The notes under the pieces: generated by a model
What the model saw: only the letters and a program-made list of their open reading frames with translations
Database searches by the model: none
What the model was told of the DNA's origin: nothing
Shown: positions 1-6,593 of the stretch, in pieces
Numbering within the stretch: position 1 is the first letter of the stretch
How the letters are laid out: the number at the start of each line of letters is the position of its first letter
Origin: Bacteroidota bacterium
GTDB taxonomy: Bacteria; Bacteroidota; Bacteroidia; M30B66
Assembly: GCA_020438185.1 (NCBI GenBank)
Contig: JAGQVC010000034.1
Location: 1 to 9,631, forward strand
Reading direction: 5' to 3'
Length of the DNA stretch: 9,631 nucleotides
Program-made: the position numbers and the translations under genes

Positions 1-924
1 ACCCAATATATTACCATTCGTGTTGGGACCATCGTAAATACGGAGTCTGTCAACAGTGGCTTCCGTCGCAAATTCACTAAACTGGATGCGAACGCATTCA
101 TTAGTTCCTGAGCAAAAAGTTTGAGTAATACTGGCATTGTTGGGATAGTTGCCATTTCCACCCGGATCGAGTATAGTTCCGGAACAGCCTGTAATTGTAC
201 CACCCTGTCCTAAAACTACAGGAGGTATTTCGCAGGGAACACATGTAATTGAAGCTCTGAATCCGGCTTGCTCATTCGAACCGTTACTGATAAATTCTAA
301 AGTGAGGCAACCACTGGACACTGTGCTAGACTGAACAGGATCCGGAGCTGCAATTGTTCCGCTGTAAGTGCTTATAAGTGCATCTGCTGTGGAAGGGCCA
401 TCATAAACATTAAGTAAATCCACACCTGTTTCTGTTGCCATCAATTGGAAGTCCAGCTTAACACATTCGCCTGTTCCCGAACAGAAGGTTTGTACAACGT
501 TTTCGTTCGCACCGTAATTTCCTGCTCCGCCCGGATCGGTTATTACGCCCGAGCAACCTGTTATTGTTGCTCCTCCCGTACCCAAAGTTACGGCTGGCGG
601 ACTCGGAACACATTCCATTGTTGCCTCAAACCCGGAACCTGTAACGCTGCCGTCGGAATTGAAATACAAAGTGAGACACCCATTTCCGGCTTCAGAACTT
701 GTTACAACTCCCGGACTAACAGATCCAGCCCATATTCCAAGCTGCGCACCCGTATTATCCGGACCTTCGTAAATGGTCAATTCGTCGCAGCAGGATTCTG
801 TGCCAAATGAAACAAATGTCAAACTGATACTTTCTCCGGGGTTTGTCGGGCAAATGGTCTGATACACATCAAGACTGTTGTCATACGCACCTGCACCTCC
901 TGGGTCCAGTATTGTTCCACCGCA
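1..924 (-). repeat. Three tandem CUB-domain repeats with a 369-bp period
   Basis: The repeat-opening cysteine codons lie at 924-922, 555-553 and 186-184, exactly 369 bases (123 codons) apart. Domain 1 spans 924-610, domain 2 spans 555-241, and domain 3 begins at 186 and is cut by the edge. Domains 2 and 3 are closest, sharing T-F-C-S-G-T-x-E-C-V and Y-D-G-P. Domain 1 differs, with an adjacent Cys pair (C86, C87) and no C-S-G-T. The DNA of domains 2 and 3 differs at many codon positions, so the duplication is not recent. Confidence 0.8.
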
Positions 925-1047
925 TGTAGTTATCAGCGGACCTGTCCCGGACGTGGCCTGCATAGAGTAAGTCTGCGCCTCCAGGGTGGTGGTTGACAGG
1001 AAAGCGCTTGAGATGACTGCTCCGATTATAACAGCGATTCTATTCAT
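1..1047 (-). CDS. Secreted protein with tandem CUB domains (N-terminal part; runs off the left edge)
   Basis: I translated this frame by hand from the ATG at 1047-1045; it stays open for 349 codons to base 1, so the 3' end is missing. Residues 1-24 form a signal peptide (charged start, hydrophobic stretch IAVIIGAVISSAFL, likely cleavage after LEA before QT). Three CUB-like domains follow: C42-C146, C165-C269, and C288 to the edge. Each opens with a C-G/S-G-x-I-x-DPGG motif and carries the CUB core Y-E/D-G-P (residues 93-96, 215-218, 338-341) after an acidic residue, as in calcium-binding CUB domains. CUB domains mediate protein or glycan binding outside the cell; no catalytic domain is visible in this part. 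The start lies 2 bases after the stop of the upstream gene, which suggests translational coupling. In Bacteroidota such proteins usually end in a T9SS tail, but that end is outside the window, so surface export is an inference. Confidence 0.88.
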   Translation of the reverse strand, partial: MNRIAVIIGAVISSAFLSTTTLEAQTYSMQATSGTGPLITTCGGTILDPGGAGAYDNSLDVYQTICPTNPGESISLTFVSFGTESCCDELTIYEGPDNTGAQLGIWAGSVSPGVVTSSEAGNGCLTLYFNSDGSVTGSGFEATMECVPSPPAVTLGTGGATITGCSGVITDPGGAGNYGANENVVQTFCSGTGECVKLDFQLMATETGVDLLNVYDGPSTADALISTYSGTIAAPDPVQSSTVSSGCLTLEFISNGSNEQAGFRASITCVPCEIPPVVLGQGGTITGCSGTILDPGGNGNYPNNASITQTFCSGTNECVRIQFSEFATEATVDRLRIYDGPNTNGNILG

Positions 1048-1049
1048 GA

Positions 1050-1472
1050 TCAGTGAGTTGACTGAAATTCGTTCTTAATTCTTGTGAGTTCTGCATCCAG
1101 CTCCTTTTCCGATAATAAATCAATCGGAATCCCCGGATTACTTAAATAAATGCGCTTTCTGAAATTCAGATCGCGATCGAAACTGTATGGGTCAAAATTT
1201 TCGAGATCCACAGCCGGACATTCAGCACAAGGCTTTTCTGTGACCAGCACATAGGAATGTCTGAAAACAAAATTCAGTTGTGCAATCGTGAGTTCATCAA
1301 GCTGCGCAATTTGTTCTTCCGAGTAGTGATCTCTGATTCTGTGATCAACATCAGGCTGTGCCTGTTGTGCCCTTAATCCCTGAAATGTCAGTGTTAATAG
1401 GGCGGATAAAAAAAGTGCTTTCACAGTTTTTGGGTTGAATTTACAAATATAAGCATTTTGACTGACTGGCAT
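1050..1472 (-). CDS. Small secreted protein of unknown function
   Basis: This frame encodes 140 residues from the ATG at 1472. I do not recognise the family. A hydrophobic stretch (VKALFLSALLTLTFQGLRAQ, residues 17-36) looks like a signal peptide, with likely cleavage near RAQ. The mature part is about 105 residues, rich in acidic and aromatic residues, with a C-A-E-C pair at residues 82-85. The gene sits 24 bases after the dipeptidyl peptidase stop and 2 bases before the CUB gene, so it is probably co-transcribed. The 16 residues before the signal peptide are polar and atypical. A GTG at 1424-1422 (residue 17) would give a classic export signal, and a Bacteroidota -7 motif lies between the two candidates at 1451-1444. 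Either start is possible; I keep the ATG as the longer call. The reading frame is well supported by its position in the operon, but no function can be assigned. Confidence 0.68.
   Translation of the reverse strand: MPVSQNAYICKFNPKTVKALFLSALLTLTFQGLRAQQAQPDVDHRIRDHYSEEQIAQLDELTIAQLNFVFRHSYVLVTEKPCAECPAVDLENFDPYSFDRDLNFRKRIYLSNPGIPIDLLSEKELDAELTRIKNEFQSTH
1444..1451 (-). promoter_or_regulatory. Possible -7 element inside the longer form of the small secreted gene
   Basis: The minus strand reads TATATTTG here, an exact match to the TAnnTTTG -7 element of Bacteroidota. It lies 19 bases before the GTG at 1424. No TTG or TTTG is present 19-23 bases upstream (the nearest sequence is GTTT), so the -33 half is weak. 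This could be an internal operon promoter or chance. Confidence 0.25.
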
Positions 1473-1496
1473 AAACGATTGATTTAGTTTGATATA

Positions 1497-3680
1497 TCAC
1501 AGATTTTTAAGGATAAAATCGGTCATTTTTGTGAATAAATGCAAACGTGTATTTCCTCCGTATATTCCATGGTTTCTATCGGGATAGGCGAAAAAGTCGA
1601 ATTGCTTGTTCGCTTTTACCAGTGCATTTACCATTTCGACGCTGTTCTGAAAGTGAACGTTGTCATCGCCTGTGCCGTGAACCAGCAGGTAGGCGCCTTT
1701 CAGCCGGGCAACGTGATTTATGGGCGAATTGTCATCGTAACCGGAAGCATTTTCATCGGGAGTTTGCATGAACCTTTCGGTGTAAATCGAATCATAATAA
1801 CGCCAGTTTGTAACAGGGGCAATGGCAATGGCCATTTTAAAAATATCAGCACCCTTGGTTATACAAAGTGAACTCATATAACCTCCATAACTCCATCCCT
1901 GAATACCAATTCTACTTTTATCTACGTAAGGCAGTCCCTGAAGATACACTGCAGTTGAAATCTGATCTTCGGTTTCGAGCTTACCCAGCTGCATGTATGT
2001 TGCTTTTTTAAATGCTTCGCCCCGGTACTGTGTACCGCGATTGTCAACCGAAACAACTATATAACCTTTTTGCGCGAGCATGTAATGCCAAAGCAAGGTT
2101 CTGCCTTCCCACCGATTTTCTACCGTGTTGTGTCCGGGACCTCCGTAAACGGTCATAAATACCGGGTACTTTTTATTTTGGTCAAACCCGGGTGGCTTAA
2201 TCATCCAGCCATTCAAAATATCGCCTCTTTCTGTCGTGAAACTAAAGAACTCCTTAGCCGATAAATTATAATTCGCCAGAGTTTCCGTTAATAAGCTATT
2301 CGATTCAATGTTGCGTATTACTTTGCCATTTGCATCACATAAATCAAAACGCTCAGCTTCGTTGGCTTTACTCGAGGTGAGCAGGTAATAACTGTAATCA
2401 GCGCTAAAGGCTCCGTCAAAATGACCACCGCCCCCGTTAAGCTGCTTATTTCCCTTGCCGTTTAATTTTACCTTGAAAATACTTCTGTCGGATGGTGAAG
2501 GGAAAGCCGCCTGGTAATAAAGCATGCCACTTTTATCATTCACCCCGTAAACCTCCGTAACATCGAAATCCCCTGAAGTGACTGCATTTTTTTTATTACC
2601 CTGCATATCGTACAGATACACATGGTTTCTGCCACCTAACTCACTCGACCACACAAAATGCTTCCCGTCATTCAGAAAAAACAGGTTATCGTTTATGTCA
2701 ATGTATGTGTTGCTTTTCTCTTCAAGCAGTATGCTTATTCCGCCGTCGGCGGGATTAGCCATTAATAATTCCAGATGGTTTTGATGTCTGTTCAATCGTG
2801 TGATGCAAAGCTGCGATCCGCTTGCATTCCACTTAATTCTCGGGATGTATTGATTTTTATCATCCCCGGTTTTCATTTTAACTGTTTTGCCACTTTTCTG
2901 GTCATAAACAAACACCTGAACCAGTGAATTGTCTTCTCCTGCTTTTGGATATTTAAACGAGTAAATCCCGGGATAAAGGGAACCATAAGTTTGCATGTTG
3001 TACTCCTTAACCGCACTTTCATCAAAACGCAGAAATGCAATTTTATCACCCGAAGGGGACCATTCAAATGCTTTACTTATTGCAAATTCTTCCTCGTACA
3101 CCCAGTCGCTCGCCCCGTTTATTATCTCATTTTGCTTGCCGTCTTTGGTAATCTGGGTTTCAGCTCCCGATTGCAAATCCTTCACGAACAAGTTATTATC
3201 CCGCACATAGGCAATCTTGTCGCCCTGTGGCGAAAATTCAGCATATTGCTGTTTGCCTTCGGCAAGATATTGAGCCTTTTTAGCCTTCAGGTCAATGATT
3301 ACATAACGGCTGCGAGTTGAATGTCTGTAGATATATTCCTTTTCGGTGGGCACCAGAAGTTTGGTTTCGCCCGGACTAAATTCGTAGGAATCAAAGTCGA
3401 TAGGTTTACCGTCCAGCTGAATATCTTCCTGCCTGAAAATATCTTCAAGCTTTTCACCGGTAGCATATGAAAAAGCCGAAACCCGCAGCCCTTCTCGTCC
3501 AAATTCAAGCATGCTGTAGCGACTTCCGTCTTCCATCGGATCTCCGCCAATCACAAAAGCAGCGTTAAATGTATTGGAAGCCCAGATTTCCTGTAGCGAA
3601 AGATCCTTCTTTTGTCCAAAGACTGAAAGACTGAACAGGAAAGCAGAAATAATGAAAGCTGAAATCAGACGTGTTTTCAT
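1497..3680 (-). CDS. dpp4: Dipeptidyl peptidase IV, exported prolyl-type serine peptidase (S9B)
   Basis: This enzyme removes N-terminal X-Pro or X-Ala dipeptides from peptides, in the periplasm or on the cell envelope. With the ATG at 3680 it has 727 residues, normal for bacterial DPP-IV. Residues 1-23 form a signal peptide (MKTRLISAFIISAFLFSLSV, then FGQ-KK). An eight-bladed beta-propeller domain follows; it carries the DWVYEEE motif at residues 192-198, whose Glu pair binds the substrate amino end. The C-terminal alpha/beta hydrolase domain shows the oxyanion Tyr in YGGPG (Y512), the nucleophile in GWSYGG (S597), the acid in GTGDDNVH (D672) and the base in DRNHGI (H704). All key residues are present. 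A 12-codon longer reading from a TTG at 3716 is rejected because that TTG fits as the -33 promoter element and the ATG gives a clean signal peptide. It heads the minus-strand operon and is divergent from a dipeptide epimerase. Confidence 0.96.
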   Translation of the reverse strand: MKTRLISAFIISAFLFSLSVFGQKKDLSLQEIWASNTFNAAFVIGGDPMEDGSRYSMLEFGREGLRVSAFSYATGEKLEDIFRQEDIQLDGKPIDFDSYEFSPGETKLLVPTEKEYIYRHSTRSRYVIIDLKAKKAQYLAEGKQQYAEFSPQGDKIAYVRDNNLFVKDLQSGAETQITKDGKQNEIINGASDWVYEEEFAISKAFEWSPSGDKIAFLRFDESAVKEYNMQTYGSLYPGIYSFKYPKAGEDNSLVQVFVYDQKSGKTVKMKTGDDKNQYIPRIKWNASGSQLCITRLNRHQNHLELLMANPADGGISILLEEKSNTYIDINDNLFFLNDGKHFVWSSELGGRNHVYLYDMQGNKKNAVTSGDFDVTEVYGVNDKSGMLYYQAAFPSPSDRSIFKVKLNGKGNKQLNGGGGHFDGAFSADYSYYLLTSSKANEAERFDLCDANGKVIRNIESNSLLTETLANYNLSAKEFFSFTTERGDILNGWMIKPPGFDQNKKYPVFMTVYGGPGHNTVENRWEGRTLLWHYMLAQKGYIVVSVDNRGTQYRGEAFKKATYMQLGKLETEDQISTAVYLQGLPYVDKSRIGIQGWSYGGYMSSLCITKGADIFKMAIAIAPVTNWRYYDSIYTERFMQTPDENASGYDDNSPINHVARLKGAYLLVHGTGDDNVHFQNSVEMVNALVKANKQFDFFAYPDRNHGIYGGNTRLHLFTKMTDFILKNL

Positions 3681-3686
3681 CGATTG

Positions 3687-3716
3687 TAAAAATAGTTTAT
3701 ACATAAGTCGGTGCAA
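3687..3716 (-). promoter_or_regulatory. Promoter of the dipeptidyl peptidase operon (Bacteroidota type)
   Basis: On the minus strand TTG (3716-3714) is followed after 19 bases by TATTTTTA (3694-3687), five of six fixed positions of TAnnTTTG. The -7 element ends 6 bases before the ATG at 3680, which implies a very short or absent leader. The arrangement matches the two other promoters proposed in this window (spacers 20 and 21). Confidence 0.55.
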
Positions 3717-3802
3717 GATAATGAAGCTGGAAAATCATATCCGCCTTACCTGTTCAAAAGCGAATATTTTTTCCTTTCCTTTGCTTTTAGGCCGTTCAAT
3801 TC
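3717..3802. promoter_or_regulatory. Divergent intergenic region between peptidase and epimerase genes
   Basis: These 86 bases separate two genes read away from each other, so the epimerase promoter should lie here. The best plus-strand -7 candidate is TATTTTTT at 3765-3772 (five of six fixed positions), but no TTG lies 19-23 bases upstream, so I cannot fix it. A T-rich stretch covers about 3766-3788. I see no clear palindrome or operator. Confidence 0.3.
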
Positions 3803-4855
3803 ATGAAATTAAATCTTACCAGGGCAAGTTTACCCTTTCACATTCCGTTTACAATTTCGGGTGGCCGAACCAAATCTGAGCAGGAGACCTTAATTGTAAT
3901 GCTTGAAAAGGATGGCTTTCAGGGTTTTGGCGAAGCGCCGGCAATCAGGTATTATCAGATTTCGCTGGAAAGTCTGATGGAAAAAGCACTGAGCAAACGT
4001 TCCGAAATAGAAGCATTTAATGATTCCAGTCCTTACGCATTTAACGAGCTGCTCAACAACCTGTTTCCTGAGGATTCATTTTTACGTTGTGCACTCGATA
4101 CTGCATTTTGGGATTTGCAGGCCAGAATAAACGGCACTTCGGCTGCCGGACTAGCCGGTTTGCCTCTTCCTGCAAGTGTTTCCTGCGATTATACGATAGG
4201 GATTGACACAGCTGATACCATGCTCCAAAAGATGAATAATCTGCCCTGGCCGGTTTACAAAATTAAGGTCGGGTTCGAAGGAGATGCTGAATTGTTCAAT
4301 ATGCTCTGCAAGCAGAGTAATGCTCAGTTCCGGCTCGATGCAAATGCTGCCTGGACAGTAAATGAAGCCAACTCATTCCTGAACACAGTTGATATAAGCA
4401 GGATAGAATTTACAGAGCAACCGCTTAAAAAGGAGCTTATTGAAGACATGAAATCCCTGCAAAGCCACACGGGTATGTTGTTCATTGCTGATGAGGATTT
4501 TAGAACGATTGATGACCTTGACCGTTGCGAAGGCCGGTTTGGAGGAATAAATATCAAGCTAACTAAATGCGGAGGTATTACGCCGGCACTTCAGATTGCT
4601 GAAGAAGCCCGCAAAAGAGGCTTTAAAATTATGCTGGGCAACATGAACGAAAGCACAATTGGCACCTGGGCATTGCTACAGGTTAGTTCAATGGCCGATT
4701 TTATTGATGCCGACGGTCCGCTGTTGCTCAAGGGCGACTATGCTTCAGGATTGGAATACCGGGATGGAAAAGTTTTCATCCCGCCGAAGGCGGAAAGCAT
4801 TACTGCGAGTGCCGGATTATTGAATTGCTTTACGAATGCCGGGACACGCCTTTAA
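3803..4855 (+). CDS. Dipeptide epimerase, enolase superfamily (L-Ala-D/L-Glu epimerase type)
   Basis: The product (350 residues, cytoplasmic, no signal peptide) should epimerise the C-terminal residue of a dipeptide, classically L-Ala-D-Glu to L-Ala-L-Glu during murein-peptide recycling. The N-terminal capping domain is about residues 1-120 and the barrel follows. Visible catalytic parts are the KxK motif in YKIKVG (K153, K155), metal ligands D179 (RLDANAAW), E205 (TEQPL) and D230 (ADED), and the opposite-face lysine K252 in NIKLTKCGGI. A D-x-D in IDADGPLL (D302, D304) is the signature that binds the dipeptide amino group and separates this family from muconate cycloisomerases and o-succinylbenzoate synthases. 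The exact dipeptide cannot be read from sequence; Bacteroidota members vary. The gene is divergent from DPP-IV and 23 bases ahead of a secreted beta-helix gene. The start ATG has no clear ribosome binding site, as is usual in this phylum. Confidence 0.92.
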   Translation: MKLNLTRASLPFHIPFTISGGRTKSEQETLIVMLEKDGFQGFGEAPAIRYYQISLESLMEKALSKRSEIEAFNDSSPYAFNELLNNLFPEDSFLRCALDTAFWDLQARINGTSAAGLAGLPLPASVSCDYTIGIDTADTMLQKMNNLPWPVYKIKVGFEGDAELFNMLCKQSNAQFRLDANAAWTVNEANSFLNTVDISRIEFTEQPLKKELIEDMKSLQSHTGMLFIADEDFRTIDDLDRCEGRFGGINIKLTKCGGITPALQIAEEARKRGFKIMLGNMNESTIGTWALLQVSSMADFIDADGPLLLKGDYASGLEYRDGKVFIPPKAESITASAGLLNCFTNAGTRL

Positions 4856-4878
4856 TTTGAATTTCATACTTTAAGGAC

Positions 4879-6567
4879 ATGAAAAAAACAATTTATTTTT
4901 CCTGCCTCCTGATTTTTAGTGCGTTGACATCTTTTTCGGCTACCTTTTATGTTTCGCCCGATGGGCAGAACGGTGCCGCCGGAACATATTCCGAACCATT
5001 TTTTCTGATTCAGGAGGCGATTGATAACTGCGGCAGCGGCAACGATACCATCCTGCTTATGGAAGGTACTTACTGGCAAAGATTTGCATTTTCGGGTAAA
5101 AGCAATATTCTGCTCAATAGCTATAATCCTTTCGATAAATCAACAATTTCGGGCAGTGGAGTTGATGGAACGGTGCAGGTTTTTATTGAAAATTGCGATA
5201 GTATTTTTCTAAGTAATCTTATTTTCAGGGAAAACTATGCGCAGGAAGCCCGCTGTATTTATGCCATTGGGGCGGGAAATGGTTTGTTTGTTTCGGATTG
5301 CGAGTTTTTTAATTGCGGTTGGGGAGCCGATCCGGATGCCGACCCGGAATCGTTTAGCCCTGTTCGTCAGTCGAATGCCATTTTAGTGAATGGGCGGGAA
5401 GCTGAACCCTGGAACAATGTTTACATTGGAAGGAACTTTCTCAACGATCTGGTTTTGGGCAATAGCGAAGCTATCACTCTAACCGGAAATGTGACGAATT
5501 TTCTGATCGAAGACAACCACATTCATGACATTACCAATATAGGGATTGATGTAGCAGGACACTATTCCTGGGCTTATCCCGCCGAAGGCGATCAGGCTCT
5601 GAATCAGACCCGAAACGGAAGAATTAGAAGGAATACCATTTACAATTGCCAGCGACCGCTCGAGGGGAACGAGCCGGCCGGAATTTATGCCGATGGGGCT
5701 GCCAGTGTTTACATCGACAACAACGAAGTTTTCGCTTCGGGCAGCGGAATTTCTGTTGGTTGTGAAGTTCCCGGGTTTACGGCCCTAAACATAAATGTTG
5801 TCGGCAATATACTTTACTCCAACACACGTTTCGGGGCAGTTTTTGGCGCTAATGCAGGGATTATCGAAGACTGTGTTTTTCGAAATAATACCTTGTTTAA
5901 CAACGGTGCATTTTTCGACAATTCGGGTGCGGTTTCTTTACAGAAATCAATTGATTCCGAAATTCAGAACAATATAATTTACGTGTTAAACAGCGATTTT
6001 TACGGACTCAGTTTATTTGGCTGGCAGGTCGATAATCTTGTGCTGGAGAAAAACCTGTTTTATTGTCCCGGCGGCGAGAATGCGCGTGTTTATGCTTTTA
6101 ATCCTGCCGAAGGCAGCACATACACCGAAGAGAGCTTGTGGTTTGACAACCCCGGATTCGTTAGCGACAACCCGCTTTCTCCACATTTTCAGCTCACTTT
6201 GAGTTCTCCTGCAGTTAATTCGGGTAGTCAGAATGTTGAGCTGATTCCCGACGAAACCGATATGAATGGTCTGCCGGTGGTGCTTGATGGCATTGATGTA
6301 GGAGCCTATATGTCGGATTTAAGCACATTTTTAAATGCAAATGAGTCGGAGCCGCTTCTTTATCCGGTTCCTGCGTCTTCTGTTATTTATTTCCGCCTGC
6401 CGGCGGAAGATATCAGCATTTATTCAATCGATGGGAGGCTTGTTGAAACATCGGAAGGCCGCTTTCAGAGTTATGATGTGAGCAATCTGCCTGAAGGAAT
6501 TTACCTGCTTCGGTTTAAAAGTTCCAATGAAGAGCGGAGCTCCAGATTGCTTGTAACCCAACACTGA
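4879..6567 (+). CDS. Secreted right-handed beta-helix protein with T9SS C-terminal sorting domain
   Basis: The 562-residue product starts with a signal peptide (MKKTIYFSCLLIFSALTSFS, cleavage near SFS-A). Residues 21-75 show the entry typical of parallel beta-helix proteins: TFYVSPDG, then a PF-IQEAID segment and an ILLMEGTY strand. Residues 80-400 hold repeated short strands with asparagine ladders (EDNHIHDI, RRNTIYNC, IDNNEVF, VVGNILY, FRNNTLF, IQNNIIY, LEKNLFY), the pattern of a beta_helix (PF13229-like) fold. A P-AVNSGS and D-GLPVV-DGIDVGAY segment (443-477) often ends such domains. The last 70 residues are a type A T9SS sorting domain (LYPVPASS, YSIDGR, YDVSNLPEGIYLLRF), with YPVP in place of the usual YPNP. 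Export through the Sec and T9SS systems to the surface is well supported. Beta-helix proteins often bind or cleave polysaccharides, but I see no lyase or hydrolase signature, so the activity is unknown. Confidence 0.93.
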   Translation: MKKTIYFSCLLIFSALTSFSATFYVSPDGQNGAAGTYSEPFFLIQEAIDNCGSGNDTILLMEGTYWQRFAFSGKSNILLNSYNPFDKSTISGSGVDGTVQVFIENCDSIFLSNLIFRENYAQEARCIYAIGAGNGLFVSDCEFFNCGWGADPDADPESFSPVRQSNAILVNGREAEPWNNVYIGRNFLNDLVLGNSEAITLTGNVTNFLIEDNHIHDITNIGIDVAGHYSWAYPAEGDQALNQTRNGRIRRNTIYNCQRPLEGNEPAGIYADGAASVYIDNNEVFASGSGISVGCEVPGFTALNINVVGNILYSNTRFGAVFGANAGIIEDCVFRNNTLFNNGAFFDNSGAVSLQKSIDSEIQNNIIYVLNSDFYGLSLFGWQVDNLVLEKNLFYCPGGENARVYAFNPAEGSTYTEESLWFDNPGFVSDNPLSPHFQLTLSSPAVNSGSQNVELIPDETDMNGLPVVLDGIDVGAYMSDLSTFLNANESEPLLYPVPASSVIYFRLPAEDISIYSIDGRLVETSEGRFQSYDVSNLPEGIYLLRFKSSNEERSSRLLVTQH

Positions 6568-6582
6568 GATTGTATAATTTTG
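6551..6582 (+). promoter_or_regulatory. Promoter of the FAD dehydrogenase gene (Bacteroidota type)
   Basis: TTG at 6551-6553, a 21-base spacer, then TAATTTTG at 6575-6582, an exact TAnnTTTG match. It lies 11 bases before the ATG at 6594 and overlaps the last codons of the beta-helix gene. It makes a TTG start at 6570 unlikely, since that codon lies in the promoter spacer. Confidence 0.6.
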
Positions 6583-6593
6583 AAGCTCCTTTT

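Noticed and set aside
149..810. Plus-strand open frames at 149-334 and 445-810
   Set aside because: They are antisense to the CUB-repeat gene, which has a signal peptide, conserved domain motifs and no stop for 349 codons. Their proteins show no family features.
1539..3320. Several open frames antisense to or overlapping the dipeptidyl peptidase gene
   Set aside because: The peptidase frame holds all catalytic motifs; the others are short, lack motifs and are frame shadows.
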